Shown here: piece after piece, positions 1-9,489 of the stretch | How the letters are laid out: every line of letters begins with the position of its first letter | Position numbering within the stretch: the first letter of the stretch is position 1 | Origin: Actinomycetales bacterium | GTDB taxonomy: Bacteria; Actinomycetota; Actinomycetes; Actinomycetales; Microbacteriaceae | DNA: 53,143 nt | Reading direction: 5' to 3' | Assembly (NCBI GenBank): GCA_015654575.1 | Contig: JAATGR010000175.1 | Location: 1-53,143, forward strand | Notes under the pieces: generated by a model | What the model was told of the DNA's origin: nothing | The model's database searches: none | What the model saw: the letters and a program-made list of their open reading frames with translations, nothing else | Position numbers and translations under genes: made by a program

Positions 1-39
1 CACGCTCCCCGAGCGCTGACCGGGGATACTCTGGGCGGC

Positions 40-882
40 ATGGACCTCGCCGCGCTCACCGTCGTACTCTGGGTCGCGGCGGCGACCTGCATCGCCTGCT
101 GGGTGCTCTCGATCCTCACGAGAGACACGTCGTGGGTCGACCGCATCTGGTCGGTCGTCCCGGTCGCCTACGCGTGGATCTTCGCCGGCTCCGGCATCGC
201 GACCGGCGGCGACGCCGTGCGACTGGTCGTCATGGCCGTGCTGGTGACGCTGTGGGGCGCCCGCCTCACCTTCAACTTCGCCCGCAAGGGCGGCTACACC
301 GGCATGGAGGACTACCGCTGGGCGATCCTGCGGCAGCGGATGCGGCCGTGGCAGTTCCAACTGTTCAACGTGTTCTTCATCGTGCTGTACCAGAACGCGC
401 TGCTGGTACTCATCACCCTGCCGATACTGGTGGCGCTGCAGCATCCGACCCCGTTCGGCGGGTGGGACGTACTCTTCACCGTCCTGTTCCTCGCGTTCCT
501 GGCCGGCGAGTTCACGGCCGACCAGCAGCAGTGGGCCTTCCACCTGGCGAAGAAGCGCAACGGCGGGGCACTCGATCCGGGGTTCGTGACGACCGGTCTG
601 TTCCGCATCAGCCGGCACCCGAACTTCTTCTGCGAGCAGGCGCAGTGGTGGATGCTGTACGCGCTCGGCGCGGTCGCCGCATCCGGAGCAGGATTCCTCG
701 GCGGCGTGCTGAACTGGTCGATCATCGGCGCCGCACTGCTCACCGTGCTGTTCATCGGGTCGACGGTGTTCACGGAGTCGATCTCGGCCACCAGATACCC
801 CGCCTATGCGGAGTACCGGCGCACGACGTCGATGCTCGTACCGTGGCCGCCGCGGCATGGGCGGAGTCCGGCGGCGGCCTGA
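40..882 (+). CDS. DUF1295 family membrane protein (steroid 5-alpha-reductase-like)
   Basis: This 280-residue protein is almost entirely hydrophobic helices, with about six to seven membrane segments. Near residues 180-205 it carries the signature TTGLFRISRHPNFFCEQ followed by a WW pair, the cofactor-side motif of the steroid 5-alpha-reductase / isoprenylcysteine methyltransferase-like superfamily in the DUF1295 branch. Such proteins sit in the cytoplasmic membrane and are thought to reduce or modify lipid-like substrates using NADPH. The substrate cannot be told from sequence. The ATG at 40 follows a weak GGGCGG. The gene stands alone on the plus strand, upstream of a decayed region. Confidence 0.85.
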   Translation: MDLAALTVVLWVAAATCIACWVLSILTRDTSWVDRIWSVVPVAYAWIFAGSGIATGGDAVRLVVMAVLVTLWGARLTFNFARKGGYTGMEDYRWAILRQRMRPWQFQLFNVFFIVLYQNALLVLITLPILVALQHPTPFGGWDVLFTVLFLAFLAGEFTADQQQWAFHLAKKRNGGALDPGFVTTGLFRISRHPNFFCEQAQWWMLYALGAVAASGAGFLGGVLNWSIIGAALLTVLFIGSTVFTESISATRYPAYAEYRRTTSMLVPWPPRHGRSPAAA

Positions 883-909
883 CCTCGCCGTACCGGCCTC
901 GGGGCCGGG

Positions 910-1056
910 GTGCTGCCCGGGACAACACTCCGCTCACTCGACACGCTGCACCTCGCCGCCGCGATCCGGCTCGGCGTCGAGGCGGTGGTCACGTACGATA
1001 TTCGCCTGTCGGCGGCCGCGCGCTCCCTCGGCATCCCCGTCGTCGCCCCCGCGTGA
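910..1056 (+). pseudogene. 3' remnant of a VapC-like PIN-domain toxin gene
   Basis: The frame ending at the TGA at 1054-1056 reads LRSLDTLHLAAAIRLG, then VVTYDIRLSAAARSLGIPV. This is the C-terminal third of a PIN-domain RNase: the LDTLHLAAA helix with a conserved acidic residue, and the TYD strand before the last helix. There is no start codon, no N-terminal catalytic aspartate and no antitoxin gene upstream; the DUF1295 gene ends only 27 bp before the homology begins. About 48 codons survive, so this is a broken toxin, not a working toxin-antitoxin pair. That it is a remnant follows from the missing two thirds of the family length. Confidence 0.75.
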
Positions 1057-1356
1057 CGCCGAGACGTGACTCCCGCCCCACCTGGGGCACTCTCCGGGGT
1101 CTCTTTGCTCATCACCAGTAGCGGTCTGCGAGGGGTCGAGTCCGAGCCGTCGTGGAGCACGACGATGATCCGCTGCCGGCGTTCGGACGTTCATGCCGCG
1201 CGCCGAGCGAAGGGATTCCCACCGAACCCGAGCGCATCGCACCGCGTTTCGCGGGGGATCCCCGGTCTCGAGCAGCGCGAGGAGATCGGGGCGAAGCTGC
1301 CGGGCGGGCGGCGACGCGGTGGCAGGCCGGGTCGCGGGGATCGCGGACCGGTCGCT

Positions 1357-1557
1357 GCGGCGTGTGAGGCGGGCCCGACGGGGGGCAGACTCGCGCGAAA
1401 TCTCACCGCCGTGGGGGTTCCGGTGACCGTCGCGGCACCGTCGAAGATCGTCCGCCCGGCCGGGGACAGGGTCAAGACCGACGCGCGTGACGCGATCCTC
1501 CTCGCACGGCTGCTGCGGATGGATGAACTCGTTCCGGTGCGGGCACCAACCCGCGCA
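1357..1557 (+). pseudogene. Fragment of an IS110-family (DEDD) transposase
   Basis: The frame reads CEAGPTGGRLARNLTAVGV, then VAAPSKIVRPAGDRVKTDAR, then LLARLLRMDEL and PVRAPT. This is the end of the DEDD catalytic domain of IS110-type transposases, including the conserved KTDARDA segment. Both the N-terminal start of the catalytic domain and the whole serine-containing C-terminal domain are missing. After PVRAPT the sequence becomes an unrelated AC-rich stretch (about 1545-1600) and then the tdk terminator. It is a dead scar about 65 codons long. Between the PIN remnant and this fragment (1057-1356) I see no other recognisable gene. Confidence 0.8.
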
Positions 1558-1608
1558 CATCAGACACACCACACCACCACACATCAGCAAACACGCCCCC
1601 CAACGATG

Positions 1609-1642
1609 AAGCGCCGCCGGACAAGCCAGCCCGGCGGCGCTT
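1609..1642 (-). terminator. Hairpin terminator of tdk
   Basis: A 12-bp perfect stem (AAGCGCCGCCGG / CCGGCGGCGCTT) with a 10-nt loop lies 32 bp past the tdk stop codon. It has no long T run, which is usual for actinobacterial terminators. Confidence 0.8.
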
Positions 1643-1674
1643 CCCCCTACCCACGTGACAAAACACGCGACATA

Positions 1675-2271
1675 TCAGCCGAGCAGGCCGCCCGACTCGC
1701 GCAGGTAGCACTGCGCGCACATCGACTCGTAGGTGACGGCGTCGGCATCCGATTCGTCGATCGCGACCTGGGCGCCGTCGAACACGAACCGGCCGCCGAC
1801 TGAACGGGCATTGAAGACGGCCTTCCGGCCGCAGCGGCAGATCGTCTTGAGCTCCTCGAGGCTGTGCGCGAGCTCGAGCAGCCGGGAGGAGCCGATGAAT
1901 GCGTGCGTGCGGAAGTCGCCGCGGATGCCGTACGCGAGCACCGGGATGCCGTCCAGCACGGCGATCCGCAGCAGATCGTCGACCTGCTCCACCGTCAGGA
2001 ACTGCGCCTCGTCGATGAGGAGGCAGGCGATCCGCGCCGACGCCCCGGCATCCGCGACGAGACGACGCACATCGTCGTCGACGGCGAGCAGCAGATCGAC
2101 CTCGCGCGAGACGCCGAGCCTGCTCGTGATGTGCTCGGCGCCCTTGGTGTCGATCGCGGGCTTGGCCAGCAGCACCCGCTGGCCGCGCTCCTCGTAGTTG
2201 TGCGCGGTCTGCAGCAGCGCGGTCGACTTCCCGGAGTTCATCGCCCCGTAACGGAAGTAGAGCTTGGCCAT
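1675..2271 (-). CDS. tdk: Thymidine kinase
   Basis: This cytoplasmic type II thymidine kinase phosphorylates thymidine to dTMP with ATP in pyrimidine salvage. Its 198 residues match the usual family length. The P-loop GAMNSGKST is at residues 9-17. The Walker B/catalytic segment LLIDEAQFL has the expected base Glu88. Zinc-ligand cysteines lie at C145/C147 and C185/C188 (CRCG and CAQC). The gene is the last of a long minus-strand series and is followed by a strong hairpin. A 55-bp palindromic element separates it from mqo, which suggests separate transcription or RNA processing. Confidence 0.95.
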   Translation of the reverse strand: MAKLYFRYGAMNSGKSTALLQTAHNYEERGQRVLLAKPAIDTKGAEHITSRLGVSREVDLLLAVDDDVRRLVADAGASARIACLLIDEAQFLTVEQVDDLLRIAVLDGIPVLAYGIRGDFRTHAFIGSSRLLELAHSLEELKTICRCGRKAVFNARSVGGRFVFDGAQVAIDESDADAVTYESMCAQCYLRESGGLLG

Positions 2272-2402
2272 CGCTCGATTCTACGAGCGCCGCAGAGCCG
2301 AGCTGTTCGCGGGGTCCGCCTCGGTTCGGCGGTGGTCGAGTCCGGCGGTGCTCGATTCCCGCCGCGCTCGATTCCCGCCGGCTTCGTCCCACGAATCCCG
2401 CG

Positions 2403-2479
2403 CATGTCCCAGTTCGGACCGGTTAAGTGGGCGCCACTCGGTCCGAGCTGGGACATGACCCGGTCCGAAGTGGGACATG
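2403..2479. repeat. Palindromic element, family A copy 1 (55-bp core plus third arm)
   Basis: The arms CATGTCCCAGTTCGGACCG (2403-2421) and CGGTCCGAGCTGGGACATG (2439-2457) form a 55-bp inverted repeat with one mismatch. After a 3-nt ACC spacer, a third arm CGGTCCGAAGTGGGACATG (2461-2479) repeats the right arm, so either right arm could pair with the single left arm. It lies between tdk and mqo. Related copies are at 5242, 14206 and 42864. Confidence 0.9.
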
Positions 2480-2522
2480 AACGCATCGGTGGGGAGTGTC
2501 GCGCCCAGCCCAGCTGGTGGAT

Positions 2523-3971
2523 TCAGGCGTTGATGTCCAGCTCCGACGCAGTGCGGGCGAGCACCCGGTGTGCCTGGGCGGCATCCCGGTTCAGCGTTTG
2601 TCCGTACGTCGGGATCAGCTCCGCGAGCTTCGGCTCCCACTCGGCTGAGCGATCGGGGAAGGACTTTTTGAGCAGGCCCAGCATGATCGAGACGGCGGTG
2701 GACGCCCCCGGCGAGGCACCGAGCAGCCCGGCGATCGATCCGTCGGCGGCCGAGACGACCTCGGTGCCGAACTGCAGCTTGCCGCCCTTCATGACCTGAG
2801 CACGCTGGCCGGCATCGAGCAGTTCCCAGTCGTCGTCCTGCGCCGTCGGCATGAACTCGCGCAGGCTGTCGACCTTCTTCCCGCGGGTCTTCAGCAACTC
2901 CGTCACGAGATACTTCACGAGGTCGAGGTTGGTGGCACCGACCTTGAGCATGCTGCCGATGTTATGGAAACGCACCTGGCTGACGATGTCCCACAGGGAG
3001 CCGTTCTTGAGGAACTTCGGGCTGAAGGTCGCGAACGGGCCGAACAGCAACGAGCTCTCGCCGTCCACGACCCGGGTGTCCAGATGCGGAACCGACATGG
3101 GCGGTGCGCCGATCGCGGCCTGCGAATAGACCTTCGCCTTATGACGGGCGACGATCTCGGGATCGCTCGTCTTCAGCCACTGGCCTCCGATCGGGAACAC
3201 TCCGAACCCCTTGATCTCGGGGATGCCGGAACGCTGCAGCAGCTTGATGGCCCAGCCGCCGGCGCCGACGAACACAAACCGCGCGTTCACGCGTCCGGGG
3301 GCGCGCCCGATACGGCGACGGTAATCGACCCGCCAGGTGCCGTCTGCGAGACGCGTGAGGTCGCGCACCTCGGTGTCGAGCAGGAGGTGTGCACCGCGAT
3401 CGGTCATCGCCGAGATGAGCTGGCGGGTCAGCGATCCGAAGTCGACGTCGGTGCCGCCGGTCACCCGGGTCGCGGCGAAGGGCTCGTCGACTTTGAGACG
3501 CTTGTCCATGAGCAGCGGCGCCCAGGTGTTGATCACCCGCGAGTCGGTCGAGAACTCGATGGTGTCGAACAGCGCCTGCTTCCTCAGCGTCTGATACCGC
3601 CGTTTGAGGTAGGCGACGTTCTTCGCGCCGCGGACGAAGGTCATGTGCGGGGTGGCGTTGATGAAGGTGCTCGGCGCATCCAGAATGCCCTGGTCGACCA
3701 GTGATGACCAGAACTGCCGGCTCTGCTGGAACTGTTCGTTGATCGCGAGCGCCTTGGCGGGGTCGGTCGGGTCGGGCATGTAGTTCAGCTCGCACAGTGC
3801 CGAGTGCCCCGTGCCCGCGTTGTTCCACGCGTTGGAGCTCTCTGCGGCGACCTGCCCCAGACGCTCGAAAACGGCGATCTTCCACTCGGGCTGCAGCTGC
3901 TGGAGGAACGTGCCCAGAGTGGCGCTCATCACCCCGCCGCCGATCAGGACGACATCGTAGGTTTCACTCAC
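2523..3971 (-). CDS. mqo: Malate:quinone oxidoreductase
   Basis: This FAD-dependent peripheral membrane enzyme oxidises malate to oxaloacetate and passes electrons to menaquinone. It is the usual TCA-cycle route in Corynebacterium and its relatives. The 482 residues begin with the FAD-binding segment VVLIGGGVMSATLG (residues 7-20). The family blocks NNAGTGHSALCELNY and FVGAGGWAIKLLQRSGIPEI are present, and the C-terminal half keeps GASPGASTAVSIML. The length is close to the family norm. It lies on the minus strand between asd and tdk, each separated by a palindrome or hairpin, so it is probably its own transcription unit. Confidence 0.96.
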   Translation of the reverse strand: MSETYDVVLIGGGVMSATLGTFLQQLQPEWKIAVFERLGQVAAESSNAWNNAGTGHSALCELNYMPDPTDPAKALAINEQFQQSRQFWSSLVDQGILDAPSTFINATPHMTFVRGAKNVAYLKRRYQTLRKQALFDTIEFSTDSRVINTWAPLLMDKRLKVDEPFAATRVTGGTDVDFGSLTRQLISAMTDRGAHLLLDTEVRDLTRLADGTWRVDYRRRIGRAPGRVNARFVFVGAGGWAIKLLQRSGIPEIKGFGVFPIGGQWLKTSDPEIVARHKAKVYSQAAIGAPPMSVPHLDTRVVDGESSLLFGPFATFSPKFLKNGSLWDIVSQVRFHNIGSMLKVGATNLDLVKYLVTELLKTRGKKVDSLREFMPTAQDDDWELLDAGQRAQVMKGGKLQFGTEVVSAADGSIAGLLGASPGASTAVSIMLGLLKKSFPDRSAEWEPKLAELIPTYGQTLNRDAAQAHRVLARTASELDINA

Positions 3972-4001
3972 CCGTCGATTCTAGTTCGGTGCATCGGATG
4001 G

Positions 4002-4024
4002 CCCCGGCCTCCGAGAGGCCGGGG
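4002..4024 (-). terminator. Probable asd terminator hairpin
   Basis: The sequence CCCCGGCCT-ccgag-AGGCCGGGG forms a compact 9-bp stem with a 5-nt loop in the gap between the asd stop (4070) and the mqo start (3971). No T run follows on the minus strand, so termination efficiency is uncertain. Confidence 0.6.
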
Positions 4025-4069
4025 AGAAGGAACAATGCCTGTTCTTGACCGGGGGTGAATCCGACCGCC

Positions 4070-5206
<1,137 letters not shown>

Positions 5207-5241
5207 CTACCGTGGGCACAACGGCCCCCGGCGATCCCCTG

Positions 5242-5296
5242 TATGTCCCACGTCAGACCGCTGGAGGGGCCATCAGGCGGTCCGACGCGGGACATA
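5242..5296. repeat. Palindromic element, family A copy 2
   Basis: This 55-bp inverted repeat has arms TATGTCCCACGTCAGACCGC (5242-5261) and GCGGTCCGACGCGGGACATA (5277-5296). The outermost pair is T-A here but C-G in the other copies. The variable pair of bases at arm positions 10-11 is CG in both arms here, against GT in copy 4. These are paired changes that keep the hairpin. It lies in the lysC-asd gap. Confidence 0.88.
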
Positions 5297-5365
5297 CGCG
5301 GATGGCACCGGGGAAACAACGGAGCGAGGATGCCAGCGGCCGGAGTCAGCTGCCAGGGTTCGGAG

Positions 5366-6649
5366 TCAGCGTCCGGTGCCGGCGTAGACGGTGGCGTCGG
5401 CGTCGCCGTCGAGTCCGTAAGCGGTGTGGACGACGCGCGCGGCCTCGCCGATGTCGCCGGCGCGGACCACGACCGAGATACGGATCTCGCTCGTGGAGAT
5501 CATCTCGATGTTGATGCCCGCGGTGGACAGCGCCTCGAAAAGCGTCGCCGACACTCCGGAGTGCGAACGCATCCCGGCGCCGACGACCGACAGCTTGCCG
5601 ATCTGGTCGTCGTGGACGAGGCTTTCGAAGCCGACGCGCGCCTGCGCGGCGGCGAGCGCCTTCAGCGCACCGGTCGAATCGGTCTTGGGCAGCGTGAAGG
5701 AGATGTCCGTGCGGGCGGTGGCCGCGGCCGACACGTTCTGCACGATCATGTCGACGTTGGCACCGCTATTCGCGACGATCGTGAAGATCTCCGCCGCTTT
5801 GCCCGGCACATCCGGGACGCCGAGGACGGTGATCTTGGCCTGGCCGAGGTCGGTGGCGACCCCGGCGACGATCGGCTCTTCCATGTGCTCTCCCTGCGGG
5901 ACGGAATGAGGGGGGGCGCCGGCGCCGACCCAGGTTCCCTCGCCGGAACTGAAGGTGGACCGGGCGTGGATCAGCACCCCGTGACGACGCGCGTACTCGA
6001 CCGCGCGGATGTAAAGAACCTTGGCACCATTGGCCGCGAGCTCGAGCATCTCCTCGCTGCCGATGCGGTCGAGCTTACGGGCACGGGGGACCACACGAGG
6101 ATCGGCGGTGAACACGCCGTCGACGTCGCTGTAGATCTCGCAGACGTCCGCGTGGAGTGCGGCGGCGAGCGCCACCGCGGTGGTGTCCGATCCGCCGCGT
6201 CCGAGCGTGGTGATATCGCGGGTGTCCCGGTTGAAGCCCTGGAAGCCGGCGACGATGACGATCGCGCCCTCGTCGAGCGCCTCGCGCAGCCGCACCGGCG
6301 TGACGTCGACGATGCGAGCCGCCCCGTGCGTCGCGTCGGTGATCATGCCCGCCTGACTTCCGGTGAACGAACGCGCCTCGAAGCCCATCGAATGGATGGC
6401 CATGGCCAGCAGGGCCATGGAGATCCGCTCGCCGGAGCTGAGCAGCATGTCCAGCTCGCGGGGCGCAGGGATCGGGGCGACCTGACTGGCCAGATCCAGC
6501 AACTCGTCGGTGGTGTCCCCCATGGCGGAGACGGCCACGACGACGTCGTGACCGGCGCGACGCGTGTCGACGATGCGCTTGGCGACACGCTTGATGCTCT
6601 CGGCGTCGGCGACCGACGAACCGCCGTACTTCTGCACGATCAACGCCAC
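5366..6649 (-). CDS. lysC: Aspartate kinase, alpha subunit (contains in-frame beta subunit)
   Basis: The enzyme phosphorylates aspartate, the entry step of the aspartate amino-acid family. In this family it is feedback-inhibited by lysine plus threonine through ACT domains. The 427 residues start with the kinase motif KYGGSSV (7-13), contain RGGSDTTA in the middle, and end in two ACT domains (about 265-427) with [17 protein letters not shown] and [14 protein letters not shown]. An internal ATG at codon 256 with its own ribosome site would give a 172-residue beta subunit, as in Corynebacterium glutamicum. It lies between recR and asd. Confidence 0.96.
   Translation of the reverse strand: MALIVQKYGGSSVADAESIKRVAKRIVDTRRAGHDVVVAVSAMGDTTDELLDLASQVAPIPAPRELDMLLSSGERISMALLAMAIHSMGFEARSFTGSQAGMITDATHGAARIVDVTPVRLREALDEGAIVIVAGFQGFNRDTRDITTLGRGGSDTTAVALAAALHADVCEIYSDVDGVFTADPRVVPRARKLDRIGSEEMLELAANGAKVLYIRAVEYARRHGVLIHARSTFSSGEGTWVGAGAPPHSVPQGEHMEEPIVAGVATDLGQAKITVLGVPDVPGKAAEIFTIVANSGANVDMIVQNVSAAATARTDISFTLPKTDSTGALKALAAAQARVGFESLVHDDQIGKLSVVGAGMRSHSGVSATLFEALSTAGINIEMISTSEIRISVVVRAGDIGEAARVVHTAYGLDGDADATVYAGTGR
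5882..5895 (-). promoter_or_regulatory. Internal ribosome binding site and ATG for LysC beta subunit
   Basis: On the minus strand, AGGGAG lies about 5 nt before an ATG (5884-5882) that is in frame with lysC. Translation from here gives 172 residues covering both ACT domains (5366-5884). A shine-dalgarno this good inside a coding region, at the place where corynebacterial lysC starts its beta chain, supports an alpha2beta2 enzyme. Confidence 0.75.
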
Positions 6650-6753
6650 AGTGGAACTCCCGGGAATGACGGACGCCGGAATGAGGCACCCGACCGACCA
6701 TTCTACGGTCGCCGGTATGCCGACTCAGCCATGCGTGGCCCGCATCCGGCCGA

Positions 6754-7347
6754 TCAGATCGCCCGACGCCCCTCGAAGGCACGACCGAGCGTGACCTCGT
6801 CGGCATATTCCAGATCGCCGCCGACCGGGAGGCCGGACGCGAGCCGGGTCACCGGGATCTCAAGGCTCGTCAGCAACCGGCTGAGGTAGGCGGCCGTCGC
6901 CTCTCCCTCGAGATTGGGGTTGGTGGCGATGATCACCTCCGTCACCTGCGCCCCGGAGAGCCGCCGCATCAGCTGGGTGATGCGCAGATCGTCCGGTCCG
7001 ATCCCGGCAATCGGATTGATCACCCCGCCGAGCACCTGGTACAGCCCGCGGAACTCACGGGTCCGCTCGATCGCCGCGACGTCCTTCGCGTCCTCGACGA
7101 CGCAGATGACGCTCTGGTCGCGTCGGGCGTCGCGGCAAATCGCACAGAGCTCCTGCTCGCTGACGTTGCCACAGACCTCGCAGAAGCGCACCTTCTCACG
7201 AATCTCACCGAGCAGCACCGACAACCGGGACACGTCGAAGTTCGGCGTCTGCAGGATGTGGAACGCGATGCGCTGCGCCGATTTCGGCCCGATACCCGGA
7301 AGGCGCCCGAACTCGTCGATGAGCTCCTGCACGATGCCGTCGTACAT
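6754..7347 (-). CDS. recR: Recombination protein RecR
   Basis: RecR works with RecO (and RecF) to load RecA onto single-stranded gaps. Its 197 residues show the N-terminal helix-hairpin-helix [17 protein letters not shown] (16-32), a four-cysteine zinc site (C56, C59, C68, C71 in CEVC and CAIC), and a Toprim domain starting at [10 protein letters not shown]. The start codon overlaps the dnaX stop by one base (TGATG), so the two genes are translationally coupled. This dnaX-recR order is widely conserved. Confidence 0.97.
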   Translation of the reverse strand: MYDGIVQELIDEFGRLPGIGPKSAQRIAFHILQTPNFDVSRLSVLLGEIREKVRFCEVCGNVSEQELCAICRDARRDQSVICVVEDAKDVAAIERTREFRGLYQVLGGVINPIAGIGPDDLRITQLMRRLSGAQVTEVIIATNPNLEGEATAAYLSRLLTSLEIPVTRLASGLPVGGDLEYADEVTLGRAFEGRRAI

Positions 7348-9437
7348 CAGGCGAACCTCGTCGGCGGCTGGTACGGCTCCTCGCGGACGAAGCGGGCGTC
7401 GAGCACCTGCCGTACCACGGCCTCGCCGTAGCGCTGCACGCCGTCGGATGCCGAACGCACCGGCCGAGCGAGCGCCGGAGGCGGCGTCGCCGACACGACC
7501 GGGCCCACGGTGTCGAGATCGTCATCCTCCTCGTCGGCGGAGTCGGCGGTCTCCACCTCGGAGGGGGGCAGTACTGCGCCCTCCGGGGCGGGAGCGAGCG
7601 TCGCGGTGCGGACCGGCGCAGGCGCCGCATCCTCCGGTTCCTCGTCGACCGCGAACTGGGCCGGCGGCACGGACGCCTCGGGCGCAGCCGGAGACCGCGG
7701 AGCCGAGGTGGGGATCGGCGCGACCGCCCAGTCGGTTACGGCTGCCGAAGCGGCGACAGCGGACGGGCCGGCAGGCTGCGAGCGGGGCGTGAGCGGGGCG
7801 GCGGGGGACGACGCCGGGGTGGGCGCGGGGGCCGATGAGCCGCCGTCCGGGGGGGCGTCGTCGTCCTCCTCCCGGGCGATGTACTTCACGCGGATGCCCA
7901 GGACACCCTCGATGGCGCTGCGGAGGTCCTCGCTGGGACCCTGCCCGGCTGCGCGCTTCTTGAACGCCGTCATGTCGGCGGCGGACGCGAAGGCGAGCGT
8001 GAGGACATCGCCGTCGAGCGCCACCACTCTGGCGTCGGAGGCGACGAGCCAGGAGGATCGGCTGATGCCCTCGAGCCGGGCGAGCACCGCAGGCCACGCG
8101 TCGCGCATCCGGTCGAGGGTCACCGGACCCGGAGGGGGCTCGGTCGGCGGCACGGATGCCGTCTGCTCGGGAGCGGGCGGGGCTTCCGACGACTGCTCAG
8201 GAGCCGCGGGGACAGCGGCCTGCCCCTCCGACGGGGGCGCGGCATCCACGCGGGCGGCGGGCGGCGCGTCAGCGTGGCGCGCCGCCGCCTGCGGGGCGAC
8301 CGCGGTCACCCCTCCCCCGGCGGGAGCGACGACCCCGGTGGCGTGGGCGAGGACCCGCGCAACCATCAGCTCCAGCTGGAGCCGGGGCGAGGTCGCCCCG
8401 GTCATCTCATCGAGCGCGGCGATGACGATGTCGGCGGTGCGCGAAAGCCTGTCTGCGCCGAAGACCGCGGCCTGTCCGGCCATCCGCTCCAGCTCGTCGA
8501 CCGGCACCCCGCGAAGCACGGCGGTCGCCCCGGCGCCCGTCGCCGCGACGATGATCAGGTCGCGCAGCCGCTCCAGCAGATCCTCCACGAAACGCCGCGG
8601 ATCCTGACCGGTCTGCACCACCCGATCGATCGCCGCGAACGCTGCTGCCGCGTCGACCCCACCGAGCGCATCGACGATGTCGTCGAGGAGTTCCCCGTGG
8701 GTGTAGCCGAGCAGCGAGACCGCGCGCTCGTAGGCGACGGTCGGCCCCTCGGAGCCGGCGATCAACTGGTCGAGCAAGGAGAGCGTGTCCCGCGGCGATC
8801 CACCGCCGGCACGGACCACCAGGGACAGCACACCGGGCTCGACGCCCACGCCCTCCTGCTCGCACAGCTGCTCGACGTAGGTGAGCATCGCGGCCGGCGG
8901 CACCAGCCGGAACGGATAGTGGTGGGTGCGGGAACGGATCGTGCCGATGACCTTCTCGGGCTCGGTCGTCGCGAAGATGAACTTGACGTGCTCCGGCGGC
9001 TCTTCGACGAGCTTGAGCAGCGCGTTGAACCCCTGCGGGGTCACCATGTGCGCCTCGTCCAGGATGAAGATCTTGAACCTGTCGCGGGCCGGGGCGAAGA
9101 TCGCCCGTTCACGGAGGTCGCGGGCGTCATCGACGCCGTTGTGGCTGGCGGCGTCGATCTCGACGACATCGAGCGAACCCCCGCCGTCGCGCCCGAGCTC
9201 GACGCAGCTGTCGCACACTCCGCACGGCGTGTCGGTGGGGCCTGCTGCGCAGTTCAGGCAACGGGCCAGGATTCGCGCGGACGTCGTCTTGCCGCAGCCG
9301 CGCGGACCGGAGAACAGGTAGGCATGACCGATGCGGTCGGCCCGCAACGCCGTCATCAACGGCTCTGTGACCTGGGACTGCCCGATCATCTCGCTGAACG
9401 CCTGCGGGCGGTAGCGGCGATACAGTGCGGCGGTCAC
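7347..9437 (-). CDS. dnaX: DNA polymerase III subunits gamma and tau
   Basis: This is the clamp-loader ATPase of the replicative polymerase. Its 696 residues have an AAA+ core with Walker [13 protein letters not shown] (44-55), zinc cysteines C63, C72, C75 and C78, Walker B ILDEAHM, and the arginine-finger region further on. After about residue 370 comes a long Pro/Ala-rich linker interrupted by a folded segment ([20 protein letters not shown]) typical of tau domain III/IV. No clear A-rich slippery site for a frameshift is visible, so full-length tau is probably the main product. It is the first gene of dnaX-recR. Confidence 0.96.
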   Translation of the reverse strand: MTAALYRRYRPQAFSEMIGQSQVTEPLMTALRADRIGHAYLFSGPRGCGKTTSARILARCLNCAAGPTDTPCGVCDSCVELGRDGGGSLDVVEIDAASHNGVDDARDLRERAIFAPARDRFKIFILDEAHMVTPQGFNALLKLVEEPPEHVKFIFATTEPEKVIGTIRSRTHHYPFRLVPPAAMLTYVEQLCEQEGVGVEPGVLSLVVRAGGGSPRDTLSLLDQLIAGSEGPTVAYERAVSLLGYTHGELLDDIVDALGGVDAAAAFAAIDRVVQTGQDPRRFVEDLLERLRDLIIVAATGAGATAVLRGVPVDELERMAGQAAVFGADRLSRTADIVIAALDEMTGATSPRLQLELMVARVLAHATGVVAPAGGGVTAVAPQAAARHADAPPAARVDAAPPSEGQAAVPAAPEQSSEAPPAPEQTASVPPTEPPPGPVTLDRMRDAWPAVLARLEGISRSSWLVASDARVVALDGDVLTLAFASAADMTAFKKRAAGQGPSEDLRSAIEGVLGIRVKYIAREEDDDAPPDGGSSAPAPTPASSPAAPLTPRSQPAGPSAVAASAAVTDWAVAPIPTSAPRSPAAPEASVPPAQFAVDEEPEDAAPAPVRTATLAPAPEGAVLPPSEVETADSADEEDDDLDTVGPVVSATPPPALARPVRSASDGVQRYGEAVVRQVLDARFVREEPYQPPTRFA

Positions 9438-9489
9438 GGAACCAGCCTAGGCCGTGCCGCCGACACCGCGTCCCCGGCACCGCAACGGT

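Noticed and set aside
1066..1803. A complete 245-residue transposase gene
   Set aside because: Only about 65 codons match IS110. The start is in unrelated sequence and the end is antisense to tdk.
7347..9437. Programmed frameshift in dnaX for a separate gamma subunit
   Set aside because: No A-rich slippery heptamer with a following hairpin is visible in this GC-rich gene.
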